Below are positions 6,853-12,979 of a stretch of 22,942 nt of DNA, one piece after another; the stretch's first letter is position 1, and each line of letters starts with the position of its first letter. Origin of the DNA: a virus; IMG/VR virus record IMGVR_UViG_3300009703_003287, positions 1 through 22,942 of that record. One strand, given 5' to 3'. The translations under genes and the position numbers were made by a program. The notes under the pieces are model-generated. The model was given only the letters and a program-made list of their open reading frames with translations, had not been told where the DNA came from and ran no database searches.

Positions 6853-7536
6853 ATGAGTAAATTTGAATACACTGATGACATGGTTGCACGTATGAATGAC
6901 GTAGCAGCCTCTGGCGTAACCGAAGAGGTTATTGAACAGCTTGTTGATGAATTTGAGTATCCTCGCAGGTCTGTTACTGCTAAGCTTCGTAAGCTTGGCT
7001 ATGACGTACCTCGTAAGCCAGGAGCAGCTCCTGTATTTTCAGCAGAAGAAACAGAAGCTTTGGCTAAGATTCTAGAGGATAACAGTGGAAGTCAGACAGC
7101 AGATGAAATTGCTGCTGGTTTTGCTGGAGGAAAGTTCACCGCTCGCCAAATTAATGGCAAGGCACTTTCACTCGAAATGACTCAGCATATTAAGCCTGCT
7201 GAAAAGAAGGTCACACCTAAGACCTATACCGAAGAAGAGGAAGCATCAATTCACGAAATGGTAGAAGGAAACTCTTACCTAGAAGAAATTGCTGAGTCTC
7301 TTGGAAAGAGTGTAAACTCTGTTCGTGGTAAGCTTTTAAGCATGGGCCTCAAAGCCACTCAACGTGACCGTAAGGCTTCTAAGTCTGATCCGTATGAGGG
7401 TATCGAAGATATGCTTGATGAATCAGTCGAAGCTTTAGCTGATCACTTTGATAAGACCGTTCGAGGTGTCAAGACAGTACTAACTCGTCGTGGCCTTGCA
7501 TGTGCGGATTATACGCCTAAAAGTGCAGAAGACTAA
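6853..7536 (+). CDS. Multi-repeat helix-turn-helix DNA-binding protein, codon-biased, probably abundant
   Basis: The 227-residue product contains four tandem HTH units. Unit 1 is FEYTDDMVARMNDVA to SVTAKLRKLGY (~4-50). Unit 2 is FSAEETEALAKILED to ARQINGKALSLEM (~62-110). Unit 3 is YTEEEEASIHEMVE to SVNSVRGKLLSMGL (~124-167). Unit 4 is YEGIEDMLDESVEAL to TVRGVKTVLTRRGL (~180-215). All resemble the single unit in the protein at 4346. The gene is clearly richer in G+C than its neighbours (about half in a 60-nt sample near 6961) and prefers CGT and AAG over the AGA and AAA used elsewhere. With its own promoter, leader hairpin, GAAGGGG Shine-Dalgarno and terminator hairpins, it looks strongly expressed. 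It could be a transcription factor or a genome-coating, nucleoid-like protein. Recent acquisition is the alternative explanation for its composition. Confidence 0.85.
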   Translation: MSKFEYTDDMVARMNDVAASGVTEEVIEQLVDEFEYPRRSVTAKLRKLGYDVPRKPGAAPVFSAEETEALAKILEDNSGSQTADEIAAGFAGGKFTARQINGKALSLEMTQHIKPAEKKVTPKTYTEEEEASIHEMVEGNSYLEEIAESLGKSVNSVRGKLLSMGLKATQRDRKASKSDPYEGIEDMLDESVEALADHFDKTVRGVKTVLTRRGLACADYTPKSAED

Positions 7537-7544
7537 AAACTAGA

Positions 7545-7561
7545 CTACGATCCATTCGTAG
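7545..7561 (+). repeat. Small inverted repeat after the HTH gene
   Basis: CTACGA (7545-7550) and TCGTAG (7556-7561) form a 6-bp stem with a 5-nt loop, 8 nt after the HTH stop codon and just before the larger hairpin at 7573. It probably belongs to the 3' end structure of that transcript. The arms resemble the CTACGACC stem at 19654 and share TAGACTAC with the leader at 22866. Confidence 0.5.
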
Positions 7562-7572
7562 CTTGTTAAAAT

Positions 7573-7605
7573 TTGCAGATTAATGGTTTAACCATTAGTC
7601 TGCAA
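7573..7605 (+). terminator. Strong hairpin terminator downstream of the HTH gene
   Basis: Fifteen-nucleotide arms (7573-7587 and 7591-7605) pair fully with one G-U pair around a 3-nt loop. The following tract (TTCTGCTTATT) is only moderately T-rich. It may therefore work as a partial terminator or as a 3' stabiliser that lets some transcription pass to the gene at 7619, for which I see no separate promoter. Confidence 0.72.
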
Positions 7606-7618
7606 TTCTGCTTATTAG

Positions 7619-7930
7619 ATGTCCAAACGAGAATTTAATCTATACGATTTAGAAGAAAAAACTTTAGACAACTTACTGAATTTGCCAGAGCTATCAAAAT
7701 CTAAGTATATTAATGAATTAATAGAAAGATTTTATCCAGAGGTAAATCCTGATGGAGAAATGTACGCTGACTTACAACTAAATTATAGATCAAGTTGGCT
7801 ACTAGAAAAATTATATCGAGCAAATCCTGTGTTTAAGGAAAGCTTTACCTTTGTCTATACTAAAACAGGACTTGTAAGAAATATGATAAGTGATTTGTAT
7901 TTTACAGATGACCACCTTATTACACATTAG
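7619..7930 (+). CDS. Hypothetical protein, 103 aa
   Basis: I do not recognise this family. The product is soluble-looking and acidic. It has a helical N-terminal half (EFNLYDLEEKTLDNLLNLPELSKSKYINELIERF, described here by position 5-38), then an aromatic-rich stretch (SSWLLEKLYRANPVFKESF) and a C terminus ending DDHLITH. No Cys pairs, nucleotide-binding loop, signal peptide or membrane span is visible. No clear Shine-Dalgarno precedes ATG 7619, which lies 13 nt after a terminator hairpin, so expression probably depends on read-through. AGA/AAA codon use returns to the phage norm, in contrast with the gene before it. It heads a run of three small genes. Confidence 0.7.
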   Translation: MSKREFNLYDLEEKTLDNLLNLPELSKSKYINELIERFYPEVNPDGEMYADLQLNYRSSWLLEKLYRANPVFKESFTFVYTKTGLVRNMISDLYFTDDHLITH

Positions 7931-7943
7931 CGGAGAATAAAGA

Positions 7944-8276
7944 ATGTATCTTGTTACCACAGTCCAACAAAACGTACCGGGAATATATAACACAAGAGAA
8001 GAATACGAAGCTAGCGCAGAATATGATTCTTCAGGGCCTACAGCCTTTATAAATAAACATAGAGATAACACTGTTAGAAGGGCCGCAGCTTTTAGCCCAA
8101 ACTCTGAATCTAATACAACAAACGTATTAAGACAAATAGGATGGAAATCTGCGGTACAAAAATGTTATTTTACACTTGATATGTTAGAAAACTATCCAAG
8201 AACTGAAGAAACTGCTCGCGGTTATATGGTTATTAGAGAAATATTTACAAAAGATGAGGCCCAAGGACGTAGATAA
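7944..8276 (+). CDS. Hypothetical protein, 110 aa (possible paralogue of the next gene)
   Basis: The gene has a good Shine-Dalgarno (GGAG within AGCGGAGAATAAAG) before ATG 7944. The product has no family I know. It contains VPGIYNTREEYEASA near residues 11-25, a basic patch (HRDNTVRRAAAF) and a C-terminal part NVLRQIGWKSAVQKCYFTLD followed by IREIF. The downstream protein has a similar layout: VYANTEEFAS near its N terminus, then FVPSYDSS, NVMQQI and TEIF at matching distances. This suggests an old tandem duplication. No catalytic motif is visible. Confidence 0.75.
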   Translation: MYLVTTVQQNVPGIYNTREEYEASAEYDSSGPTAFINKHRDNTVRRAAAFSPNSESNTTNVLRQIGWKSAVQKCYFTLDMLENYPRTEETARGYMVIREIFTKDEAQGRR

Positions 8277-8277
8277 A

Positions 8278-8604
8278 GTGGCATACCAAACAAAACATAG
8301 GTTTCATCAAACAAATAATACTGTATACGCTAATACAGAAGAATTTGCCTCAGACTTATCTATTTTACTTAAAAATGCTCAAGAAGCACACTCATCAAAT
8401 ATAGTATCTATTACAAATACATTTGTTCCTAGTTATGATTCTTCAAAAACTATTGGTAATGTAATGCAACAAATTATTGTTTATGATAGTTTTGAAAGTT
8501 ATAAATATTTACAAATAGATCTTGCGAAAAACATAGACGCAACAAAAGCTAATTCAACTACAATGTTCACAGAAATATTCTGGGGAGACTATAAAGAAAT
8601 TTAA
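8278..8604 (+). CDS. Hypothetical protein, ~108 aa (possible paralogue of the preceding gene)
   Basis: I do not recognise the family. I prefer GTG 8278, which has AAGGA 10 nt upstream (8263-8267) and starts directly after the previous stop. An in-frame ATG at 8254 would add eight residues and overlap the previous gene by 23 nt. The N terminus from 8278 also lines up better with the upstream protein (VYANTEEFAS against IYNTREEYEAS). The body holds SITNTFVPSYDSSKTIGNV and YKYLQIDLAKNI. It is last in its small operon and is followed by a clear terminator at 8642. Confidence 0.7.
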   Translation: MAYQTKHRFHQTNNTVYANTEEFASDLSILLKNAQEAHSSNIVSITNTFVPSYDSSKTIGNVMQQIIVYDSFESYKYLQIDLAKNIDATKANSTTMFTEIFWGDYKEI

Positions 8605-8641
8605 CTTCTTTACACACCCTTAGAAAATATATATATTATAC

Positions 8642-8675
8642 AACCTGCCCATTCTCATGAGGTGGGTTTTTGTTT
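8642..8675 (+). terminator. Rho-independent terminator
   Basis: AACCTGCC (8642-8649) pairs with GGTGGGTT (8661-8668) as an 8-bp stem with two G-U pairs. A short CAT/ATG helix is possible inside the loop, and TTTTTGTTT follows. It ends the three-gene unit starting at 7619. Its last T residues form part of the next promoter's -35 box. Confidence 0.8.
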
Positions 8676-8702
8676 GACAATTAATACAATTTATTATATT
8701 AT
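8674..8702 (+). promoter_or_regulatory. Sigma-70 promoter for the UV-damage endonuclease
   Basis: TTGACA at 8674-8679, a 17-nt spacer and TATTAT at 8697-8702. The expected start near 8709 gives a leader of about 21 nt before ATG 8730. The promoter abuts the terminator, leaving no spare bases between units. Confidence 0.8.
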
Positions 8703-8729
8703 TACATATAGAATACTAATGAGGAATAA

Positions 8730-9803
8730 ATGGAATACTTTAACAAAACCAACGAAGATTGGCGACTAGGATTATGCTGTCAATTTCACGATAGAAACTT
8801 AGCAGTAAAATTTAATGCAAATACTACAACAAAAACATCTTTTTTAAAAGATAGGTCAAAAGCGCGAGTAGCAGCTACTCGTAATGTAGATAAACTAAAA
8901 TGGATTTTAGAATATTTAGCACAACAACCTAAGAATTTTAGATGTTATAGAATGACGTCTAATATGCTTCCTGTATACACGTTACCAGAAGCTAAAGAAG
9001 ACTATAGGTTATTTGAAGGTCTATTAATAGAAAAACTAAAAATTGCAGGAAAAGTAGCTATTGAAAATGAAATTAGAGTTTCTATGCATCCCGGACAATA
9101 TACTGTGTTAGGTAGTAACAATAAAGACGTTGTAGAAAAAGCAATTGAAGATATAGAATATCACGCTTTTATTGGAAAAGCTATGGGAATTCCCGCAGAA
9201 GATTACTCTATAAATATACATTTACAAGGATTATATGGCGGGAAACATGAAGACGGTATTAAACGTTTCGCTACTAATTACCAATATTTATCAGACTATG
9301 CACAAAAAGCTCTCTCAGTAGAAAACGAAGATAAACCTAATGGGTATGATATAGAACATACCTTAGAACTCGCGCAAAGAATACCAATCAAATGTACCTT
9401 AGACATTCATCATTATGCATGTCACAGGATGCGAGATTCAGAAAAAGTTAAAAACTCAGAAGGTAAAATTGTCAATAGAAAAATTAGAGATGAAGTTAGA
9501 CATATTACTGTAAACGATGATTACTTTAAAGAAGCAGTAAAAACTTGGAAAGGTCGTCGTCCTTTATTTCATAAATCACAATCGTTTCCATTAGATTACG
9601 AAGAATACTGGATGAAAGTTAATGCTCACTCAGATATTTATTATGACGAAGATCTAATGTCTTTAGCAATTCCTATGCTTGAGTATGCAGATTTTGACGT
9701 TGAAGCAAAGAACAAAGAATACGCTGTTGCTCGTTTTTACAAGTATATAAAAGAAGAAGAAGAACTAGCAGGAGAGCCCTTAAAATTTAAGCGGCTCTCT
9801 TAG
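8730..9803 (+). CDS. uvsE: UV damage endonuclease, UvdE/UvsE family
   Basis: This family nicks DNA 5' of UV photoproducts (and some abasic and other lesions) in a TIM-barrel active site with a metal cluster. The 357-residue product shows the expected run of signatures: LGLCCQF (14-20), FRCYRMTSNMLP, IRVSMHPGQYTVLGS, YSINIHLQG, ALSVENEDK and CTLDIHHYACHRM, which carry the His/Glu/Asp metal ligands, then PLFHKSQS and AHSDIYYDEDLM. Length fits the family (about 300-360 in bacteria). GAGGAA precedes ATG 8730. The gene is transcribed alone from its own promoter and its last codons form a hairpin. A UV-repair nuclease would protect phage DNA in sunlit water; that ecological reading is inference. 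Confidence 0.95.
   Translation: MEYFNKTNEDWRLGLCCQFHDRNLAVKFNANTTTKTSFLKDRSKARVAATRNVDKLKWILEYLAQQPKNFRCYRMTSNMLPVYTLPEAKEDYRLFEGLLIEKLKIAGKVAIENEIRVSMHPGQYTVLGSNNKDVVEKAIEDIEYHAFIGKAMGIPAEDYSINIHLQGLYGGKHEDGIKRFATNYQYLSDYAQKALSVENEDKPNGYDIEHTLELAQRIPIKCTLDIHHYACHRMRDSEKVKNSEGKIVNRKIRDEVRHITVNDDYFKEAVKTWKGRRPLFHKSQSFPLDYEEYWMKVNAHSDIYYDEDLMSLAIPMLEYADFDVEAKNKEYAVARFYKYIKEEEELAGEPLKFKRLS
9771..9800 (+). terminator. Hairpin embedded in the last codons of uvsE
   Basis: GAGAGCC-CTTAA (9772-9783) pairs with TTAAG and GGCTCTC (9787-9791 and 9793-9799), with one bulged C at 9792 and a tight AAT loop. The whole structure lies within the last ten codons and stops just before TAG 9801-9803. Downstream bases are only moderately T-rich (TTAGTCTATTG). 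It is probably a terminator or 3' mRNA-protecting stem. Confidence 0.68.
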
Positions 9804-9833
9804 TCTATTGTAGGACAGTAAAAAATATTTCAT

Positions 9834-9862
9834 TTGACAATATAGGTTCTTTATGTTATACT
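9834..9862 (+). promoter_or_regulatory. Sigma-70 promoter for the HTH-helicase-primase operon
   Basis: TTGACA at 9834-9839, a 17-nt spacer and TATACT at 9857-9862. The expected start near 9869 leaves a leader of about 14 nt that contains the AAGAGGAAAAG Shine-Dalgarno for ATG 9883. Confidence 0.85.
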
Positions 9863-9882
9863 AATAAAAATAAGAGGAAAAG

Positions 9883-10656
9883 ATGGCGAAAAAACCAATA
9901 GAAATATCTGAAACAAAAATAAGACAAGCTATATGGATGCAAAAAGCAGGTAAGACTAAAAAGTCTATCTGTGAACATTTAAATATTGCTTATAACACAA
10001 AACGTCTTGATACCATTATTCAAGATTTTAAAAATAAAGAAGTACGAGTAGAAGAATTAAAAAAGAAAGCTCGGGCTAAATCACTAACTGAATCTGATAA
10101 AGAAGGTATTATTAAATCATATCAAGACGGAGAAAGTCAAAGTGCTATTGCCAAACAATTATACTTAACTCCCCAAAGAGTTAAAACTGTTCTTATTGAA
10201 AAAGGTATACCTATTCGTGCGAGAAAGAAAAAAGGACAAGCAACAGTAGATCATGTTATTCAAGATTTAGACGTAAAGTTTAAAAAAGAAGAGCGGGTAT
10301 TTGTTCCTTCAATTAATTCATTCGCTAAAGTAAAAGAAGTGCTTGATGAGGATTGGGTTGAATACCATAGCCAACCTCGTAGAAGAAAGTATGTAGAACT
10401 TCATGGACTTAAAGAAGCTCGTAAAAAATGGGGAGAAGATTATGAAGGAAAAGAAGATGTTCATTGGAACATTTATTGGGAATATGATAGCGGTGGTGAG
10501 TGGAAGGAATTTGCAATCAAAGATATGATTAATAAAGTAGAAACAATAATTGAAGAAACAGGAAGGGAATATTATAGATTATACGTAGAAGGTGACTATG
10601 GACATTTCAGAACTGAAATGAGAAGTAACCTTTATCCAGTAAGAAGTAGCGCATGA
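9883..10656 (+). CDS. Helix-turn-helix protein heading the helicase-primase operon
   Basis: The 257-residue product carries two HTH-like units in its N-terminal half. The first is SETKIRQAIWMQKAGKTKKS with ICEHLNIAYNTKRLDTII (~9-45). The second is LTESDKEGIIKSYQDGESQS with AIAKQLYLTPQRVKTVLIEKG (~67-107), a resolvase/sigma-like helix pair. A very basic linker (IRARKKKG) leads to an uncharacterised C-terminal domain (~130-257) rich in Trp and Tyr (DVHWNIYWEYDSGGEWKEF, YYRLYVEGDYGHFRTEM). Its stop overlaps the DnaB-like helicase start as ATGA. Leading this operon, it could be an origin-binding or helicase-loading factor, or a regulator of the operon. I cannot distinguish these. Confidence 0.8.
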   Translation: MAKKPIEISETKIRQAIWMQKAGKTKKSICEHLNIAYNTKRLDTIIQDFKNKEVRVEELKKKARAKSLTESDKEGIIKSYQDGESQSAIAKQLYLTPQRVKTVLIEKGIPIRARKKKGQATVDHVIQDLDVKFKKEERVFVPSINSFAKVKEVLDEDWVEYHSQPRRRKYVELHGLKEARKKWGEDYEGKEDVHWNIYWEYDSGGEWKEFAIKDMINKVETIIEETGREYYRLYVEGDYGHFRTEMRSNLYPVRSSA

Positions 10657-12044
10657 GTTTAGATTTACAAAAAGTAACATTAAGAAGGTTATTTGATACT
10701 CAAAGTCACGATTTATATTCAAAATTAGTTCCACCTTATTTTAGTGGGGCTAATCTTGCTATTTTTAATAAATTAGCGTCTTTTTATAAAGCAAATTTAA
10801 GAATTCCTTCCTTAGAAGAATTTGAAACGCTTAAAAAAGAAATTAGTTTACAAGAGTATTTTGAGACTCAAATAACCATAGAAGAAAATCAAAATAATGA
10901 TATAGCTGATGAATTTTTAGTCTCTCAGTTACAGGATTTTTATATCCGTGATTCAACCATTACTTTTCTAGATAAATTTATAGATCAGTTAGATGATTTA
11001 GAAAAAGTGGAAATAGTTGATAAATTCCAAAATCATTTATTAGATTTAAATAAAGCAATTCCTTTGACAGACGAGTTATACGATGTTGCAGAATTAGATT
11101 TATTTTCAGATGACGAAACGTATAAAATTTATCCTTCAGGACTAAGCGCAGAGTATGATGCAGTAAACGGAGGTTTTGCCACACAAGAACTTGTTATGCT
11201 TGGTGGTAGACGTGGAAGTGGAAAATCTATTATAAGTGTTAATATGGCACTAAACAGATTTTTACAAGGAAATACTGTTGCTTTATTTTCAATTGAGATG
11301 AGGTATAAAGAAGTTTATGACAGAATACTTAGTATTTTAAGTGAAGTACCTTTTCTTAATATATTTAGAAATACCTTAACGGATGAAGAAAAATTAAGTC
11401 TTGCAAGATCAAAAATAGATAATTTCTATAAACCTAGTGAGGCTTTAAATAATGAATTTGATGATTTAGTTAAAACAAATGACTTTGAAAGATTTAAAAG
11501 ATATTTAAAAATTGAAAAACCGGAATTAAAAGATACTAGACTATTTATCATTGATGATGAGTCTTTAACTTTAAATAGGATTGACCATTATTGTAATATG
11601 TTTACTAATAAATATCCAAATTTTAATATGGCTGTTGTTGATTATATAAATATTATTAGACATGATGATCAAAAAGACTGGAAAACTCAAGTCGTTTTAG
11701 CTGAAGCACTGAAAGGAATAAGCAGAAAATATGATTTAACTATGTTAAGTCCTTATCAGATTGATGCAACAGGAGAAGCACGTTTCTCTAAAGGTATACT
11801 AGACAGTGCAGATAGAAGTTTTAATTTCTTTCCTGCAGAACAAGGGGAAGACCGTGAACAATCAAATAAAATTACAATTCATACTACTAAAATGAGAAAT
11901 GGTAAACATATGAGTTTTGATGTCTATATGAACTGGTCATCTGTTAAAATAGACCCGAATATGAGTGAAGTAGTTAGTGAAAAACCACACGCAGCTGTAT
12001 TATTTGGAACAGATAATGAAGAAGAAAAGGACAAAGATTTATAA
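10653..12044 (+). CDS. Replicative DNA helicase, DnaB/RecA-fold
   Basis: The hexameric replicative helicase unwinds DNA ahead of the fork using ATP. The 463-residue product has an all-helical N-terminal region (~1-145) like the DnaB primase-interaction domain. The RecA-type motor follows: Walker A GGRRGSGKS at 184-192, the Glu of motif 1a in VALFSIEMRYKEVYDR, Walker B in FNMAVVDYINIIR, sensor-like LSPYQIDA, and a late ITIHTTKMRNGKHMSF containing the arginine-finger region. The C-terminal tail is acidic (GTDNEEEKDKDL). Length is similar to DnaB (471) and T4 gp41 (475). It shares a 1-nt overlap (TAATG) with the primase gene, and the pair form a helicase-primase module. Confidence 0.9.
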   Translation: MSLDLQKVTLRRLFDTQSHDLYSKLVPPYFSGANLAIFNKLASFYKANLRIPSLEEFETLKKEISLQEYFETQITIEENQNNDIADEFLVSQLQDFYIRDSTITFLDKFIDQLDDLEKVEIVDKFQNHLLDLNKAIPLTDELYDVAELDLFSDDETYKIYPSGLSAEYDAVNGGFATQELVMLGGRRGSGKSIISVNMALNRFLQGNTVALFSIEMRYKEVYDRILSILSEVPFLNIFRNTLTDEEKLSLARSKIDNFYKPSEALNNEFDDLVKTNDFERFKRYLKIEKPELKDTRLFIIDDESLTLNRIDHYCNMFTNKYPNFNMAVVDYINIIRHDDQKDWKTQVVLAEALKGISRKYDLTMLSPYQIDATGEARFSKGILDSADRSFNFFPAEQGEDREQSNKITIHTTKMRNGKHMSFDVYMNWSSVKIDPNMSEVVSEKPHAAVLFGTDNEEEKDKDL

Positions 12045-12907
12045 TGGACATAATAGAAGCTCTTAGTCTAAAAGGAATTACTTACAAAACAACTAATAAC
12101 CCTAATGAATTGTTAGTTCAATGTACTTCAGGAAATCATGACGATAATTCGCCTAGTATGCAATATAATTTAGAAAAAAATATATTTCATTGTTGGTCCT
12201 GTGGATACTCTGGAGGATCAACCAAATTTTTAGAAAGTATTGGAATAAAAACAAAACTTCCAATAGAAAGTAAACAACCTTTTAAAATAAATAAATTAAA
12301 AAATAAACTAAATGAACGGATAGAGTATGGTAATTTATCTTTACCAAAAGATTTTAAACCTGCTTACGGAACATTTAAAAATATAGGACCAACTACTTTT
12401 AAAGAATTTAACGCTTTTTTTACTGATGAATTCCAATTAGACGGGTATTTATGTATACCTGTTTATCAATTCGGAAAACTAAGATTTATTGAAGGTAGAA
12501 ATAGATTTAAAAATGAAAAATCTAAATACTATAGACGCCCAAATAAGGCTAAAACATCTGATATTTTATTTCCATTAGACAAACTTAATAATCCCAAACA
12601 AGTAAACTTAGTAGAAGGATTATTTGATATGTTAAATATGTGGCAAAACGGTTTTAAAAATACTTTATGTATATTTGGAACTACAAATTTTGGAAAAGAA
12701 AAAGTAAAGCTATTAGATAACTTAGGAATAGTTAGTGTAAATATAATGATGGACGGGGATTTAGCTGGTAAAACAGCAGCAAAGAAAATAAAAAAGCTAT
12801 TAGAGGATAACGATATCCATTCAACTATTATAACGCTGCCTGTAAATAAAGATCCAGGTGAGTTATCAGCACACGAAATTAGTTTTTTAATTGAGCAAGG
12901 ACAATAA
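12044..12907 (+). CDS. DnaG-like DNA primase (zinc-binding + TOPRIM)
   Basis: Primase synthesises RNA primers for the replisome. The N-terminal zinc ribbon has Cys27, His32, Cys50 and Cys53 in the CHC2 order, with SPSMQYN between the ligand pairs and HCWSCGYSGG at the second pair. The TOPRIM core shows VEGLFDMLNMW (Glu191, the EGxxD motif), CIFGTTNFG and IMMDGDLAGKTAAKKI (Asp237, Asp239), which bind metal. At 287 residues it is half the size of DnaG and lacks the C-terminal helicase-binding domain. It must therefore contact the helicase in another way, perhaps through the helicase N-terminal domain. It is the last gene of its operon; a new promoter begins 15 nt after its stop. Confidence 0.9.
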   Translation: MDIIEALSLKGITYKTTNNPNELLVQCTSGNHDDNSPSMQYNLEKNIFHCWSCGYSGGSTKFLESIGIKTKLPIESKQPFKINKLKNKLNERIEYGNLSLPKDFKPAYGTFKNIGPTTFKEFNAFFTDEFQLDGYLCIPVYQFGKLRFIEGRNRFKNEKSKYYRRPNKAKTSDILFPLDKLNNPKQVNLVEGLFDMLNMWQNGFKNTLCIFGTTNFGKEKVKLLDNLGIVSVNIMMDGDLAGKTAAKKIKKLLEDNDIHSTIITLPVNKDPGELSAHEISFLIEQGQ

Positions 12908-12911
12908 CAGA

Positions 12912-12927
12912 TGCAATAATATTTGCA
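12912..12927 (+). promoter_or_regulatory. Near-palindrome overlapping the polymerase promoter (possible operator)
   Basis: TGCAA (12912-12916) and TTGCA (12923-12927) are inverted repeats around a 6-nt AT centre, and the right arm is part of the -35 box. The position would suit a repressor site. The signal is short and could be chance in AT-rich DNA. Confidence 0.3.
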
Positions 12928-12951
12928 ACAAGGTAACAAAAATTGTATAAT
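12923..12951 (+). promoter_or_regulatory. Sigma-70-like promoter for the polymerase-SSB operon
   Basis: TTGCAA at 12923-12928, a 17-nt spacer and a perfect TATAAT at 12946-12951. The expected start near 12958 gives a leader of about 22 nt. This rules out the in-frame ATG at 12923 as the main polymerase start. Confidence 0.78.
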
Positions 12952-12979
12952 AAACAGGATAAAAAAGGAAAAACAACAA

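Noticed and set aside
11066-11090. TTGACA inside the helicase gene as a promoter
   Set aside because: No acceptable -10 hexamer lies 16-18 nt downstream.
12923-12979. Longer N terminus for the DNA polymerase
   Set aside because: The extra codons lie over the promoter and its -10 box; ATG 12980 has a Shine-Dalgarno and a family-like start.
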